Below are positions 21,780-29,292 of a stretch of 64,000 bases of DNA, piece after piece (position 1 is the stretch's first letter; each line of letters begins with the position of its first letter). A model generated the notes under the pieces. It worked only from the letters and a program-made list of their open reading frames with translations. It was not told the DNA's origin and did not search any database. Location: NCBI RefSeq assembly GCF_001742145.1, contig NZ_CP015749.1, forward strand, positions 4,898,001 to 4,962,000. The letters run 5' to 3'. The translations under genes were made by a program, and so were the position numbers. Origin of the DNA: Pectobacterium parmentieri (GTDB lineage: Bacteria; Pseudomonadota; Gammaproteobacteria; Enterobacterales; Enterobacteriaceae).

Positions 21780-21960
21780 CCTCCCTTGGCCTGCTTGGAG
21801 TTTTCAACCTTTGTCTGAGTGGTGGGCTGTTCACTTATCCGAAAGGCCTGATTTTCCTGGCTCCCGTACCAGCACGGATACTGCCGCTGATCGCTTTGAT
21901 CTGTTTACCGAACACCATCAGAGTGTTTATTGTATGAAAGATAGTTTCCCCCTAATCATA
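21780..21960 (-). pseudogene. Pre-toxin repeat A (degraded)
   Basis: The minus strand encodes NTLMVFGKQIKAISGSIRAG then TGARKIRPFG before a stop. A second copy at 23170-23313 encodes the similar NTLMVLGK-stop-IKAITGGISAG. Both precede a toxin remnant and an immunity gene. Repeats of this kind in front of toxin tips are typical of orphan modules of polymorphic toxins, where they provide homology for recombination. Both copies contain stops, so neither is expressed as such. Confidence 0.5.
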
Positions 21961-22464
21961 TTACCCCTATGTTCTATGGCTGGAAATTCATTATTTAAAG
22001 AGATCCTTGGCAAAGGAAATTTTCGGATTAATAGCAATGAGCTTATCGAGTAATGGATAAAACCATTCCGGTGCTTGCCATCGGCTAAAATCGGGGCGGT
22101 GATCGATTGCCATTGGCGTTTTGAGTAACGGATGATCAATCTCTGGAGTACTTAACCCATGTTTAGCGCGAAAGTTCTTCACAGCCTGGTATTCAAATGG
22201 CCATAGAAGTTGATAGTCTTCTGATATTTCATAGCCTAAAAGCGGCGATTCGTTCTCAACAAGCTCAGAACGAGCTGACCATTTTAAATGATTATCACAA
22301 AGTGCGTTGAGCCAATCCGTTAATATTTTTTCATCTTTTGAGTATAAAGCTTCCTTAACAAAATCGCGATAAAAACGGTCAAAAGGAATTCCCATAGAAT
22401 CCCAATCAATGGTTTGATTATTCTCACTTGCAAGCATCTCAATCGCTAATATACCTAGTTTTTG
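21961..22464. repeat. Direct repeat, copy 1 (about 500 bp, partner at 23314-23817)
   Basis: From TTACCCCTATG at 21961 to GTTTTTG at 22464 the sequence is almost identical to 23314-23817, at a constant offset of 1353 bases. It covers the 3' half of immunity genes B and C and about 30 bases after their stops. The last 216 bases of immunity gene A (from 20607) are also near-identical (offset 1384). The N-terminal gene halves are much less similar. Confidence 0.85.
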
Positions 22465-22932
22465 TACTTCTAGATCCTTAAAGTCATCTATAATTGTACT
22501 TTTTAAACCATCAACTATAAATGGATAGCAGCGTTCAGATAAATTAAACTGTTGGCAAGCCATAAAATAAAGCAATGCCAAACCTTGTTTATGTATGGGG
22601 ATATAAAAATATTCGGTGTGGTCTTTGTACGAACCATAGTCGCTAAAAAGAGTCATGGCTTCAAAAGCAATGTAATTACATAAGTATTGGTTGGTTGTTT
22701 TTTTATTAAAAATAATATTCCATGAATAGTAGTATGCATGGCTAGGGGCTATGGTTTCAAAGAGGCTATTCGATGTTATGAATGTCTTCTCGGGTGAGTT
22801 TCCTATTTTATTTAATTTTTCTAAATATACATCACCCTCTTCATTTGTTAAATTAACATATCTTTCAGTATCCATGCCGGAGTCGTTTCTACTGTAGAAG
22901 TAATCTCTGATTTCATTGAATCTCTGGTTCAT
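21991..22932 (-). CDS. Immunity-like protein B (paralog 2 of 3)
   Basis: A 313-residue paralog of proteins A and C. From about residue 155 (LGILAIEMLASENNQTIDWD) to the end it is almost identical to C at both protein and DNA level. The N-terminal half diverges, with its own YAYYYSW-like motif and HKQGLALLYFMACQQF. There is no signal peptide or membrane helix, so it is probably cytoplasmic, as expected for an immunity protein against a delivered cytoplasmic toxin. It directly follows toxin remnant B, whose stop overlaps its start by a few bases. The function is inferred from context; the family is not certain. Confidence 0.8.
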   Translation of the reverse strand: MNQRFNEIRDYFYSRNDSGMDTERYVNLTNEEGDVYLEKLNKIGNSPEKTFITSNSLFETIAPSHAYYYSWNIIFNKKTTNQYLCNYIAFEAMTLFSDYGSYKDHTEYFYIPIHKQGLALLYFMACQQFNLSERCYPFIVDGLKSTIIDDFKDLEVQKLGILAIEMLASENNQTIDWDSMGIPFDRFYRDFVKEALYSKDEKILTDWLNALCDNHLKWSARSELVENESPLLGYEISEDYQLLWPFEYQAVKNFRAKHGLSTPEIDHPLLKTPMAIDHRPDFSRWQAPEWFYPLLDKLIAINPKISFAKDLFK

Positions 22933-23130
22933 TTAAAATTACCTTTATTACCTCGAACTTGTGAATGACATGAAATGTCAACTCCGAAGGGATTTTTAAC
23001 AATATCTTGGTTTCCAAACCACAACGTCAGTTGTTGAAGTTCCTCTGAGTTGACTATATTTTTTATGTTTATCATCTGCATTTTTTTCGACAATAAATCC
23101 TAATGCTATTATACCATTTTTTGACTTTCT
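22930..23130 (-). pseudogene. Toxin remnant B, frameshifted toxin tail
   Basis: On the minus strand the frame GIIALGFIVEKNADDKH corresponds to GITRVLGFVVGQGIDEKY in toxin tail C. After a frame change near 23065, NIKNIVNSEELQQLTLWFG continues, with NPFGVDISCHSQVRGNKG nearby, matching NIVSPEGLQQITLWFG and AFGINIMTHSQVRNNG. A stop (TAA) lies upstream in the first frame. Only the last half or so of the toxin domain is left and it cannot be translated as one protein. Confidence 0.7.
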
Positions 23131-23169
23131 TTAATCTCTCAAATCACTCAGCAATCTCTGCATATTTTC

Positions 23170-23313
23170 TGGATGGTGAGTTATTCCACTCGCCCGAACA
23201 GCCCGATTTCCTAGTTCCCGCACCGGCACTGATACCGCCGGTGATCGCTTTGATCTATTTACCTAACACCATCAGAGTATTTATTGTATGAAAATGGCTC
23301 CTCCCAATTCATT
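23170..23313 (-). pseudogene. Pre-toxin repeat B (degraded)
   Basis: The minus strand reads NTLMVLGK, a TAG stop, then IKAITGGISAGAGTRKSGCS and GEWNNSPSRKYAEIAE before a stop. It is a clear counterpart of repeat A at 21780-21960. It lies between immunity gene C and toxin remnant B, that is, at the head of module B. Confidence 0.5.
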
Positions 23314-23817
23314 TTACCCCTATGTTCTATGGCTGGAAATTCATTATTTAAAGAGATCCTTGGCAAAGGAAATTTTCGGATTAATAGCAATGAGCTTATC
23401 GAGTAATGGATAAAACCATTCCGGTGCTTGCCATTGGCTAAAGTCGGGACGGTGATCGATTGCCATTGGCGTTTTGAGTAACGGATGATCAATCTCTGGA
23501 GTACTTAACCCATGTTTAGCACGAAAGTTCTTCACAGCCAGGTATTCAAATGGCCATAGAAGTTGATAGTCTTCTGATATTTCATAGCCTAAAAGCGGCG
23601 ATTCGTTCTCAACAAGCTCAGAACGAGCTGACCATTTTAAATGATTATCACAAAGTGCGTTGAGCCAATCCGTTAATATTTTTTCATCTTTTGAGTATAA
23701 AGCTTCCTTAACAAAATCGCGATAAAAACGGTCAAAAGGAATTCCCATAGAATCCCAATTGATGGTTTGATTATTCTCACTTGCAAGCATTTCAATTACT
23801 AATATACCTAGTTTTTG
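23314..23817. repeat. Direct repeat, copy 2 (partner at 21961-22464)
   Basis: Second copy of the approximately 504-bp direct repeat covering the 3' half of immunity gene C. The near-identity with copy 1 points to recent duplication or gene conversion. Confidence 0.85.
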
Positions 23818-24273
23818 GCAATCTAAATCATCTCTATGTATATCATTTATATTTTTTAATTTATCAAAAATAAAAGGACTGCAATATGCTGTAATATCAT
23901 TTTTGTGACAAGCTAAAAAGGAAAGTAGGGCACAACCTTGTCGAGATAAGGTGGCCTTAAAATTATCAATATTTTCAGGGTTTGATGTATATTCTACAAA
24001 TAGATACATTGATTCAAAAGCAATGAAATTACATAACATTTGGTTGTTGATTTTTTTTTCAAAAAACAGCTCCCACATGTAATAATACATATGTCCGGAA
24101 GATATCCTTTCGAAAAAAATCTTTGAGGTCATATACAATTCATGGGGGTTGTCCCGGATATCATCCAAATACATTTCATAGGAGTCTGTTAATAAATGTA
24201 AATATCTTTTTTTATCCATGTGAATATTGTTTTCACTATGGAAGTAATTGTTAATATCATCATAGCGGCTCAT
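23344..24273 (-). CDS. Immunity-like protein C (paralog 3 of 3)
   Basis: A 309-residue paralog of A and B. The C-terminal half is almost identical to B. The N-terminal half (DDINNYFHSENNIHMDKKRY, then MYYYMWELFFEKK) is its own. Its ATG shares one base with the stop of the toxin tail upstream (TAATG), the tight coupling typical of toxin-immunity pairs. Of the three modules this is the only one in which the toxin domain next to the immunity gene is still an open frame, although that frame has lost its 5' part to an IS element. Confidence 0.82.
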   Translation of the reverse strand: MSRYDDINNYFHSENNIHMDKKRYLHLLTDSYEMYLDDIRDNPHELYMTSKIFFERISSGHMYYYMWELFFEKKINNQMLCNFIAFESMYLFVEYTSNPENIDNFKATLSRQGCALLSFLACHKNDITAYCSPFIFDKLKNINDIHRDDLDCQKLGILVIEMLASENNQTINWDSMGIPFDRFYRDFVKEALYSKDEKILTDWLNALCDNHLKWSARSELVENESPLLGYEISEDYQLLWPFEYLAVKNFRAKHGLSTPEIDHPLLKTPMAIDHRPDFSQWQAPEWFYPLLDKLIAINPKISFAKDLFK

Positions 24274-24633
24274 TATTTAATGCTCCCATTGTTTCTTACT
24301 TGCGAATGCGTCATGATGTTTATGCCGAAAGCATCATTAACAGTTTTTTGACTCCCAAACCATAAAGTTATCTGTTGCAATCCTTCTGGACTAACAATGT
24401 TTTTTATGGTTTTATATTTCTCATCAATACCTTGGCCAACCACAAACCCCAACACTCTAGTAATACCATCTGCCTTTTGTTTATCTAAAGCAAAAAGTAA
24501 TTCTTCCATTTCTTTAATTTTTTTCGTGTCCATAATAAAACCTGCCGGATTTTTTTTATTAGCTTTTAAAGCACTTTCTATTACTTTCATTACATAATCA
24601 ATCCCGCCCTTCTGGATTTCTGACAGGTGATCC
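24273..24633 (-). pseudogene. Toxin tail C, 5'-truncated by the IS element
   Basis: About 120 codons remain open from the IS boundary (DHLSEIQKGGIDYVMK) to NNGSIK-stop. The first residues of the open frame (MELKQVCLQ) come from the IS end. The domain is lysine-rich, helical, and has a FIMDTKKIKEMEELLFALDK segment. Homologous debris precedes the two other immunity genes, so this is the shared toxin C-terminus. The nuclease or other activity cannot be named. Joining across the IS and one target copy puts a TAG directly before DHLSEIQ, so the frame may already have been broken before insertion. Confidence 0.6.
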
Positions 24634-24649
24634 TGTAAGCACACCTGTT

Positions 24650-25534
24650 TTAGTTCCACACACTTTTTGAGATTTCCGGATTTTCAGCCATCAGCCGGTA
24701 CTCTTCCGGCGTCAGGTTATTCAGGGATTCATGAGGCCGCTCGCTGTTGTATTCCGTCAGCCAGCGTTCTGTGATTTCCCTCGCTTCATTCAGGGTTCTG
24801 AACAGATAAAAATCCAGTATCTCTGTCCGGTACGTTCGGTTAAAACGTTCGATGAAGGCATTTTGCGTTGGTTTTCCCGGTTTGATAAATTCCAGCATCA
24901 CGCCATGCTCTTCAGCCCACTGTGCCAAAGTCAGCGAGATTAGCTCCGGGCCATTGTCCATCCGCAGTTTCAGCGGATAACCACGGTTTGCCACGATCCT
25001 GTCCAGTACTCTGACCACCCGCTGCGCCGGGATATTCAGATCGATTTCTATTGCGAGAGCCTCGCGGTTAAAGTCATCCACCACATTGAAGGTCCGAAAG
25101 CGTCTGCCGCAGACCAGCGCATCATGCATAAAATCTATCGACCAGCTCTGGTTCAGTGCTTCCGGCGTCGCCAGCGGAGTCGGATTGCGCACCGGCAGAC
25201 GTTGCTTTCCCTTACGGCGAAAATTCAGTTTCAGCAGGCAGTAAATGCGATGAACGCGTTTATGATTCCAGGCATTGCCTTGCCTGCGCAGCACCTGAAA
25301 CAGCTTCTTAAAACCGTAACGGGGATAGCGTTCAGCCACCTCCGCCAGAGCCTGGATCACCGGTTCATCACGACAGGTGTCCGGCTGATAAAAATACACC
25401 GTCCTGCTCAGCGACAATGTCCTGCATGCCTGGCGTATGCTCATCGCAAACTGCGCGGTCAGGTAACTGACGAGCTCACGCTTTATCGCTGGTTTTAAAG
25501 CTTTTTTTCGATGACATCTTTCAGAGCACGACAC
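24650..25534 (-). CDS. IS3-family transposase orfB (DDE catalytic part)
   Basis: This is the integrase-like part of the IS3 transposase, normally made as an OrfAB fusion by -1 frameshifting. The DDE residues are visible: Asp in SWSIDFMHDALV, Asp in RMDNGPELIS, and Glu in QNAFIERFNRTYR. An HTH_21-like segment (PRYGFKKLFQVLRR and NHKRVHRIYCLL) precedes the rve domain. The stop codon lies 16 bases inside the left end of the element. The open frame contains upstream codons that belong to orfA in another frame, so independent initiation is unlikely. Confidence 0.93.
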   Translation of the reverse strand: MSCSERCHRKKALKPAIKRELVSYLTAQFAMSIRQACRTLSLSRTVYFYQPDTCRDEPVIQALAEVAERYPRYGFKKLFQVLRRQGNAWNHKRVHRIYCLLKLNFRRKGKQRLPVRNPTPLATPEALNQSWSIDFMHDALVCGRRFRTFNVVDDFNREALAIEIDLNIPAQRVVRVLDRIVANRGYPLKLRMDNGPELISLTLAQWAEEHGVMLEFIKPGKPTQNAFIERFNRTYRTEILDFYLFRTLNEAREITERWLTEYNSERPHESLNNLTPEEYRLMAENPEISKSVWN

Positions 25535-25761
25535 TCGAGACTCAGATCGGCAAACATCTGTTTCAGACGACGATTTTCATCCTCCAGATCTTTCATCTTT
25601 TTGATATCAGAAGCTTCCATACCACCAAACTTCGCTTTCCAGTTGTAATAGCTGGCTTCGGAAATGCCGGCTTCGCGGCAGACATCCTTGACGGTACGTC
25701 CAGCTTCGACGGACTTCAGAACGGCGATGATCTGGTGCTCAGTGAATCGGGCTTTACGCAT
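25495..25761 (-). CDS. IS3-family transposase orfA (DNA-binding part)
   Basis: OrfA is 88 residues from the ATG at 25761, which follows GAGGAG. It has an HTH_Tnp_1 helix-turn-helix (FTEHQIIAVLKSVEAGRTVK, then EAGISEASYYNWKAKFGG) and a leucine-zipper-like helix (LEDENRRLKQMFADLSLE). It ends KKL after the slippery sequence A-AAA-AAG at 25501-25507. Slipping back one base gives KKALKPAIKRE, the start of the OrfB domain. An in-frame ATG at 25782 would add seven residues but would include the ribosome site. Confidence 0.92.
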   Translation of the reverse strand: MRKARFTEHQIIAVLKSVEAGRTVKDVCREAGISEASYYNWKAKFGGMEASDIKKMKDLEDENRRLKQMFADLSLECRALKDVIEKKL

Positions 25762-25844
25762 GACGATCTCCTCAAGTGACATAATCAGTATGTCGGAAGA
25801 TCTCTAAAAGTGAATGGGCCGTTTTGCAGGGATACTTACAATCC

Positions 25845-26227
25845 TACCCAGCAATCTGGCGATACTTTTTTAAAAAATATAAGCGTCTTCCGACAACATT
25901 ACGGCATTTGCATGACTGAGTATAAATTCTGCAGCTTTTGTTATTCGCCGATTTCTCATTGATTTTATGGGAAAAATATTTTCCTTTATTTTTTAATGAG
26001 TTTCGAAAAGTGGAGTTGTTTAGTGAATGTGGCTAACTGAGAGCTACTGCTGATGCCACTAAGGTGGTCAAGATTGATGCTGATTACGTCTAGGCTTTGT
26101 GGTAGCAGGAACCTCAAGTGAATGAGGTTCCCGCAGGGCGGCCTCGGGCTCGTGTCTCTCGATTTTGCAAACAACATGTTGTTATGGCTGCGGTATAGCG
26201 TTATGCCTATACCGCAGCAAGCAACGC
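25845..26227. other. IS-rapA intergenic region with hairpins, no gene seen
   Basis: No supportable gene. Two perfect inverted repeats stand out: GGAACCTCA/TGAGGTTCC at 26108-26131 and a 12-bp repeat at 26187-26198/26207-26218 located 10 bases past the rapA stop. Neither has a T-run in the rapA direction. A 63-codon minus-strand frame here lacks a ribosome site and looks accidental. This stretch may contain the old junction between islet and core genome. Confidence 0.5.
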
Positions 26228-29131
26228 TTACTGGTGCGTCACCACGACCAGACGGATCGCATCCAGACGCCAGTTGGCTTCGTGCAGGTTGCTTAACACC
26301 TGCTCGCGCTGATTTTCCAGCGCGGTCAGTTCGTCTTCACGAATGTTAGGGTTGACGGCTTTCAGTGCTTCCAAACGTTCCAACTCGCGGCGCAGTTGCA
26401 GATCGGCCTGCTGTTGCGCTTCGGTGATAAGCTGACGCGCCTGCGTTTCCACCAATGCTTCTGCCTGTTGCAGCATGGCATGAACATCGGATTGCACCGC
26501 ATTCACCAGCTTGCTGGACGTATGGCGGTTTACCGCGTTGAGCTGGCGGTTGAAGCTCTCAAACTCAACCTGTGCCGCCAGATCCGTGCCTTTACGATCC
26601 ATCAGCAGGCGAACCGGTGTTGGCGGTAGGAAACGGGTCAGTTGCAGGTGTTTTGGTGCCTGAGCTTCCACAACGTAAACTAGCTCAGCCAGCAGTGTGC
26701 CGACTGGTAGCGCTTTATTTTTCAGCAAGGAAACCGCACAGCTTCCGGTATCGCCGGACAGCACCAGATCGAGCCCGTTACGGATGAGCGGGTGTTCCCA
26801 ACTGATAAACTGTGCATCTTCGCGGGAAAGCGCCTGATCGCGATCGAAGGTGATCGTACAGCCGTCCTGCGGCAAACCTGGGAAATCCGGCACCAGCATA
26901 TGATCGGATGGCGTCAGTATGATCAGGTTATCGCTGCGATCTTCCTGATTGATGCCAACAATATCAAACAGGTTCAGGGCAAATGTCACCAGATTGACGT
27001 CATTATCCTGTTCTGCAATGGCCTGTGCCAGCAACTGAGCCTGCTCGCCACCGTTAGAATGCATTTCCAGCAGACGATCGCGGCCTTGTTCAAGCTGTTG
27101 CTTCAGGCTGTCGTGCTGCTGACGGCAAGTATGGATAAATTCATCCAATCCCTGCTGCTCGCCGACGGTCGTCAGTCGCTCAATCAACTGCGTATGGTGT
27201 GCATCATAGATAGTGCGACCTGTCGGGCAGGTGTGTTCAAACGCATCCAGCCCTTCGTGATACCAGCGTACCAACATGGCCTGTGCAGTATTTTCCAGAT
27301 ACGGCACCAGAACCTGAATTTCTTTTGCTTGCCCGATACGATCCAGACGACCAATACGCTGTTCCAGCAGGTCGGGGTTGAACGGCAGATCGAACATCAC
27401 TAGATGGCTGGCAAACTGGAAATTACGGCCTTCTGAGCCGATCTCTGAACAGATCAGCACCTGTGCGCCTTCTTCTTCGGAAGCGAAATAGGCGGCGGCG
27501 CGGTCACGTTCCAGAATAGACAATCCCTCATGGAAGACGGCGGCGCGAATCGCTTCACGCGTGCGCAGCACCTGCTCCAACTGTAGCGCTGTGGCGGCCT
27601 GAGCACAGATTACCAGCACTTTTTCATCACGATTGGCAGTCAGGTAGTTCAGCAACCATTCGACACGCGGATCGAAGTTCCACCAGGTTGCATCGTCCCC
27701 TTCGAGCTGTTGATAAATTTGTTCTGGATACAGCATATCGCGGGCGCGTGTTTCCAACGGCTTATTCGCGTTCATAATGCCGGAAACTTTAATGGCGGTT
27801 TGGTACTGCGACGGCAGCGGCAGACGGATTTGATGCAGGATACGCTGCGGGAAGCCTTTAACGCCCTGACGCGTATTGCGAAACAGCACACGGCTGGTGC
27901 CGTGGCGATCCATCAGCATGGTGATCAGTTCCTGACGTGCTTTCTGGTTGTCGTCGCTGTCGCTGTTGATGGATTTCAGCAACGGCTCAATGTCCTGTTC
28001 ACCCAGAAGATCGCTCAGCGCATTTAGCTCAGCCGTCTGAGCGGTTTCACCCGCTAATAGCAGAGTGACGGCATCGGCGACTGGACGGTACTGCTGCTGT
28101 TCGGCAACGAATTCCTGATAGTCGTGGAAACGGTTGGGATCGAGTAGGCGTAAGCGCGCAAAGTGGCTCTGCTGCCCAAGCTGTTCCGGCGTTGCGGTTA
28201 ATAGCAGAACGGCAGGGGTCGCGCGAGCCAGAGCTTCAATAGCCTGGTATTCCGGGCTGGGGCTCTCTTCGCTCCAAACCAGATGGTGGGCTTCATCCAC
28301 CACCAGCAGGTCCCAGTCGGCGTTGACCAACTGTGCAAAACGCTGGGCACTGCGTTGAACAAATCCCAGTGAGCAGATCACCAACTGTTCAGTTTCAAAC
28401 GGATTGCTGCTGTCCAGCTTGGCTTCGGCATAGCGCTCGTCGTCAAACAGTGAGAACAGCAGGTTAAAGCGGCGCAGCATTTCGACCAGCCACTGATGTT
28501 GCAGGGTTTCCGGTACGATAATCAGCACGCGATTGGCACGACCCGCCAGCAGTTGCTGGTGGATGATCATTCCGGCTTCAATGGTTTTCCCCAGACCGAC
28601 TTCGTCCGCCAGCAAAACACGTGGCGCATGGCGTTGGCCAACTTCATGAGCGATGTGAAGCTGATGGGGGATGAGGCTGGCACGCATGCCGCGCAAACCG
28701 CCCCATTGTTGCAGTGCCTGCTCGTTCTGGTGCTTGCGGGCGCGATAGCGCAGAGCAAAGCGATCCATACGATCAATCTGTCCGGCGAACAGGCGATCTT
28801 GCGGTTTGTTGAACGTGAGCTTGCTGTCTAAAAAGACTTCACGCAGTTCTGCCTGCGTTTCATCGTCCAGGCGTTGGCCGCAATACACCAGCAACCCTTT
28901 TTCTTCCCGCACGTCATCAACCTTGAGCTGCCAACCTTCATGGCTGGTAACGGTGTCGCCGGGGTTGAACATCACGCGGGTGATGGGGGCATCGCTGCGG
29001 GAATAAAGTCGGTTTTCACCGCTGGCAGGGAAAAGCAGCGTTATCATACGCGTATCGACGGCAACAACCGTTCCCAGTCCAAGTTCGCTTTCTGTATCGC
29101 TGATCCAGCGCTGACCAAGTGTAAAAGGCAT
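26228..29131 (-). CDS. rapA: RNA polymerase-associated ATP-dependent helicase-like protein RapA (HepA)
   Basis: RapA is a Swi2/Snf2 ATPase that binds RNA polymerase and helps recycle stalled or post-termination complexes. The 967 residues compare with 968 in E. coli. N-terminal Tudor-like domains come first ([20 protein letters not shown]). The Snf2 core has Walker [16 protein letters not shown] (about 169-183) and the DEAH box [10 protein letters not shown] (about 278-287). Helicase motif VI is in [13 protein letters not shown]-terminal RapA-specific domains fill the last 400 residues. The gene stands 161 bases after polB, as in E. coli. Confidence 0.97.
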   Translation of the reverse strand: MPFTLGQRWISDTESELGLGTVVAVDTRMITLLFPASGENRLYSRSDAPITRVMFNPGDTVTSHEGWQLKVDDVREEKGLLVYCGQRLDDETQAELREVFLDSKLTFNKPQDRLFAGQIDRMDRFALRYRARKHQNEQALQQWGGLRGMRASLIPHQLHIAHEVGQRHAPRVLLADEVGLGKTIEAGMIIHQQLLAGRANRVLIIVPETLQHQWLVEMLRRFNLLFSLFDDERYAEAKLDSSNPFETEQLVICSLGFVQRSAQRFAQLVNADWDLLVVDEAHHLVWSEESPSPEYQAIEALARATPAVLLLTATPEQLGQQSHFARLRLLDPNRFHDYQEFVAEQQQYRPVADAVTLLLAGETAQTAELNALSDLLGEQDIEPLLKSINSDSDDNQKARQELITMLMDRHGTSRVLFRNTRQGVKGFPQRILHQIRLPLPSQYQTAIKVSGIMNANKPLETRARDMLYPEQIYQQLEGDDATWWNFDPRVEWLLNYLTANRDEKVLVICAQAATALQLEQVLRTREAIRAAVFHEGLSILERDRAAAYFASEEEGAQVLICSEIGSEGRNFQFASHLVMFDLPFNPDLLEQRIGRLDRIGQAKEIQVLVPYLENTAQAMLVRWYHEGLDAFEHTCPTGRTIYDAHHTQLIERLTTVGEQQGLDEFIHTCRQQHDSLKQQLEQGRDRLLEMHSNGGEQAQLLAQAIAEQDNDVNLVTFALNLFDIVGINQEDRSDNLIILTPSDHMLVPDFPGLPQDGCTITFDRDQALSREDAQFISWEHPLIRNGLDLVLSGDTGSCAVSLLKNKALPVGTLLAELVYVVEAQAPKHLQLTRFLPPTPVRLLMDRKGTDLAAQVEFESFNRQLNAVNRHTSSKLVNAVQSDVHAMLQQAEALVETQARQLITEAQQQADLQLRRELERLEALKAVNPNIREDELTALENQREQVLSNLHEANWRLDAIRLVVVTHQ

Positions 29132-29292
29132 AAATTCTTAGCTCGATGTCGTTTGTGTCGGGGGAATGTCTGATTACATTATCGGTTGCTGATAATGCTG
29201 CTGATGCAAATTCAGAAAGGGCGTTATGGTAATGGATGACAGCGCGTTCGTCACCTCTCAAACTTGCTGTGCTGTGAATTAACCGCTTCTAT

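Larger units (their letters stand above)
24634..25840 (-). mobile_element. IS3-family insertion sequence (IS407-group-like), complete, 1207 bp
   Basis: The element is bounded by imperfect inverted repeats beginning TGTAAG (left end TGTAAGCACACCTG; right end, read inward, TGTAAGTATCCCTG). It is flanked by a 4-bp direct repeat ATCC at 24630-24633 and 25841-25844. It holds two overlapping frames, orfA and orfB, with an A7G slippery stretch at the overlap. A 4-bp target duplication fits the IS407 subgroup of IS3. Both frames look intact, so it may be active. Confidence 0.93.

Noticed and set aside
21961..23817. The 504-bp direct repeats as ends of a mobile element
   Set aside because: The repeats are coding (3' halves of paralogous genes), in direct orientation, and have no transposase or terminal inverted repeats; gene duplication or conversion explains them better.
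20607..24273. Naming the three paralogs as PoNi (DUF1911) immunity proteins
   Set aside because: Only a loose WxFE...HP pattern was seen near the C-terminus. Without a profile search the family name would be overclaimed, so I keep 'immunity-like'.
25986..26177. A 63-codon minus-strand frame upstream of the IS
   Set aside because: No ribosome site, no recognisable similarity, and it runs through a hairpin; probably accidental.
26187..26218. Perfect 12-bp hairpin after rapA as a standard Rho-independent terminator
   Set aside because: It lacks a T-run on the minus strand; kept only as a hairpin within the intergenic note.
19527..26227. The islet as a prophage or integrative element with attachment sites
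   Set aside because: No integrase, phage structural gene, tRNA or att-like direct repeat was found at the borders.
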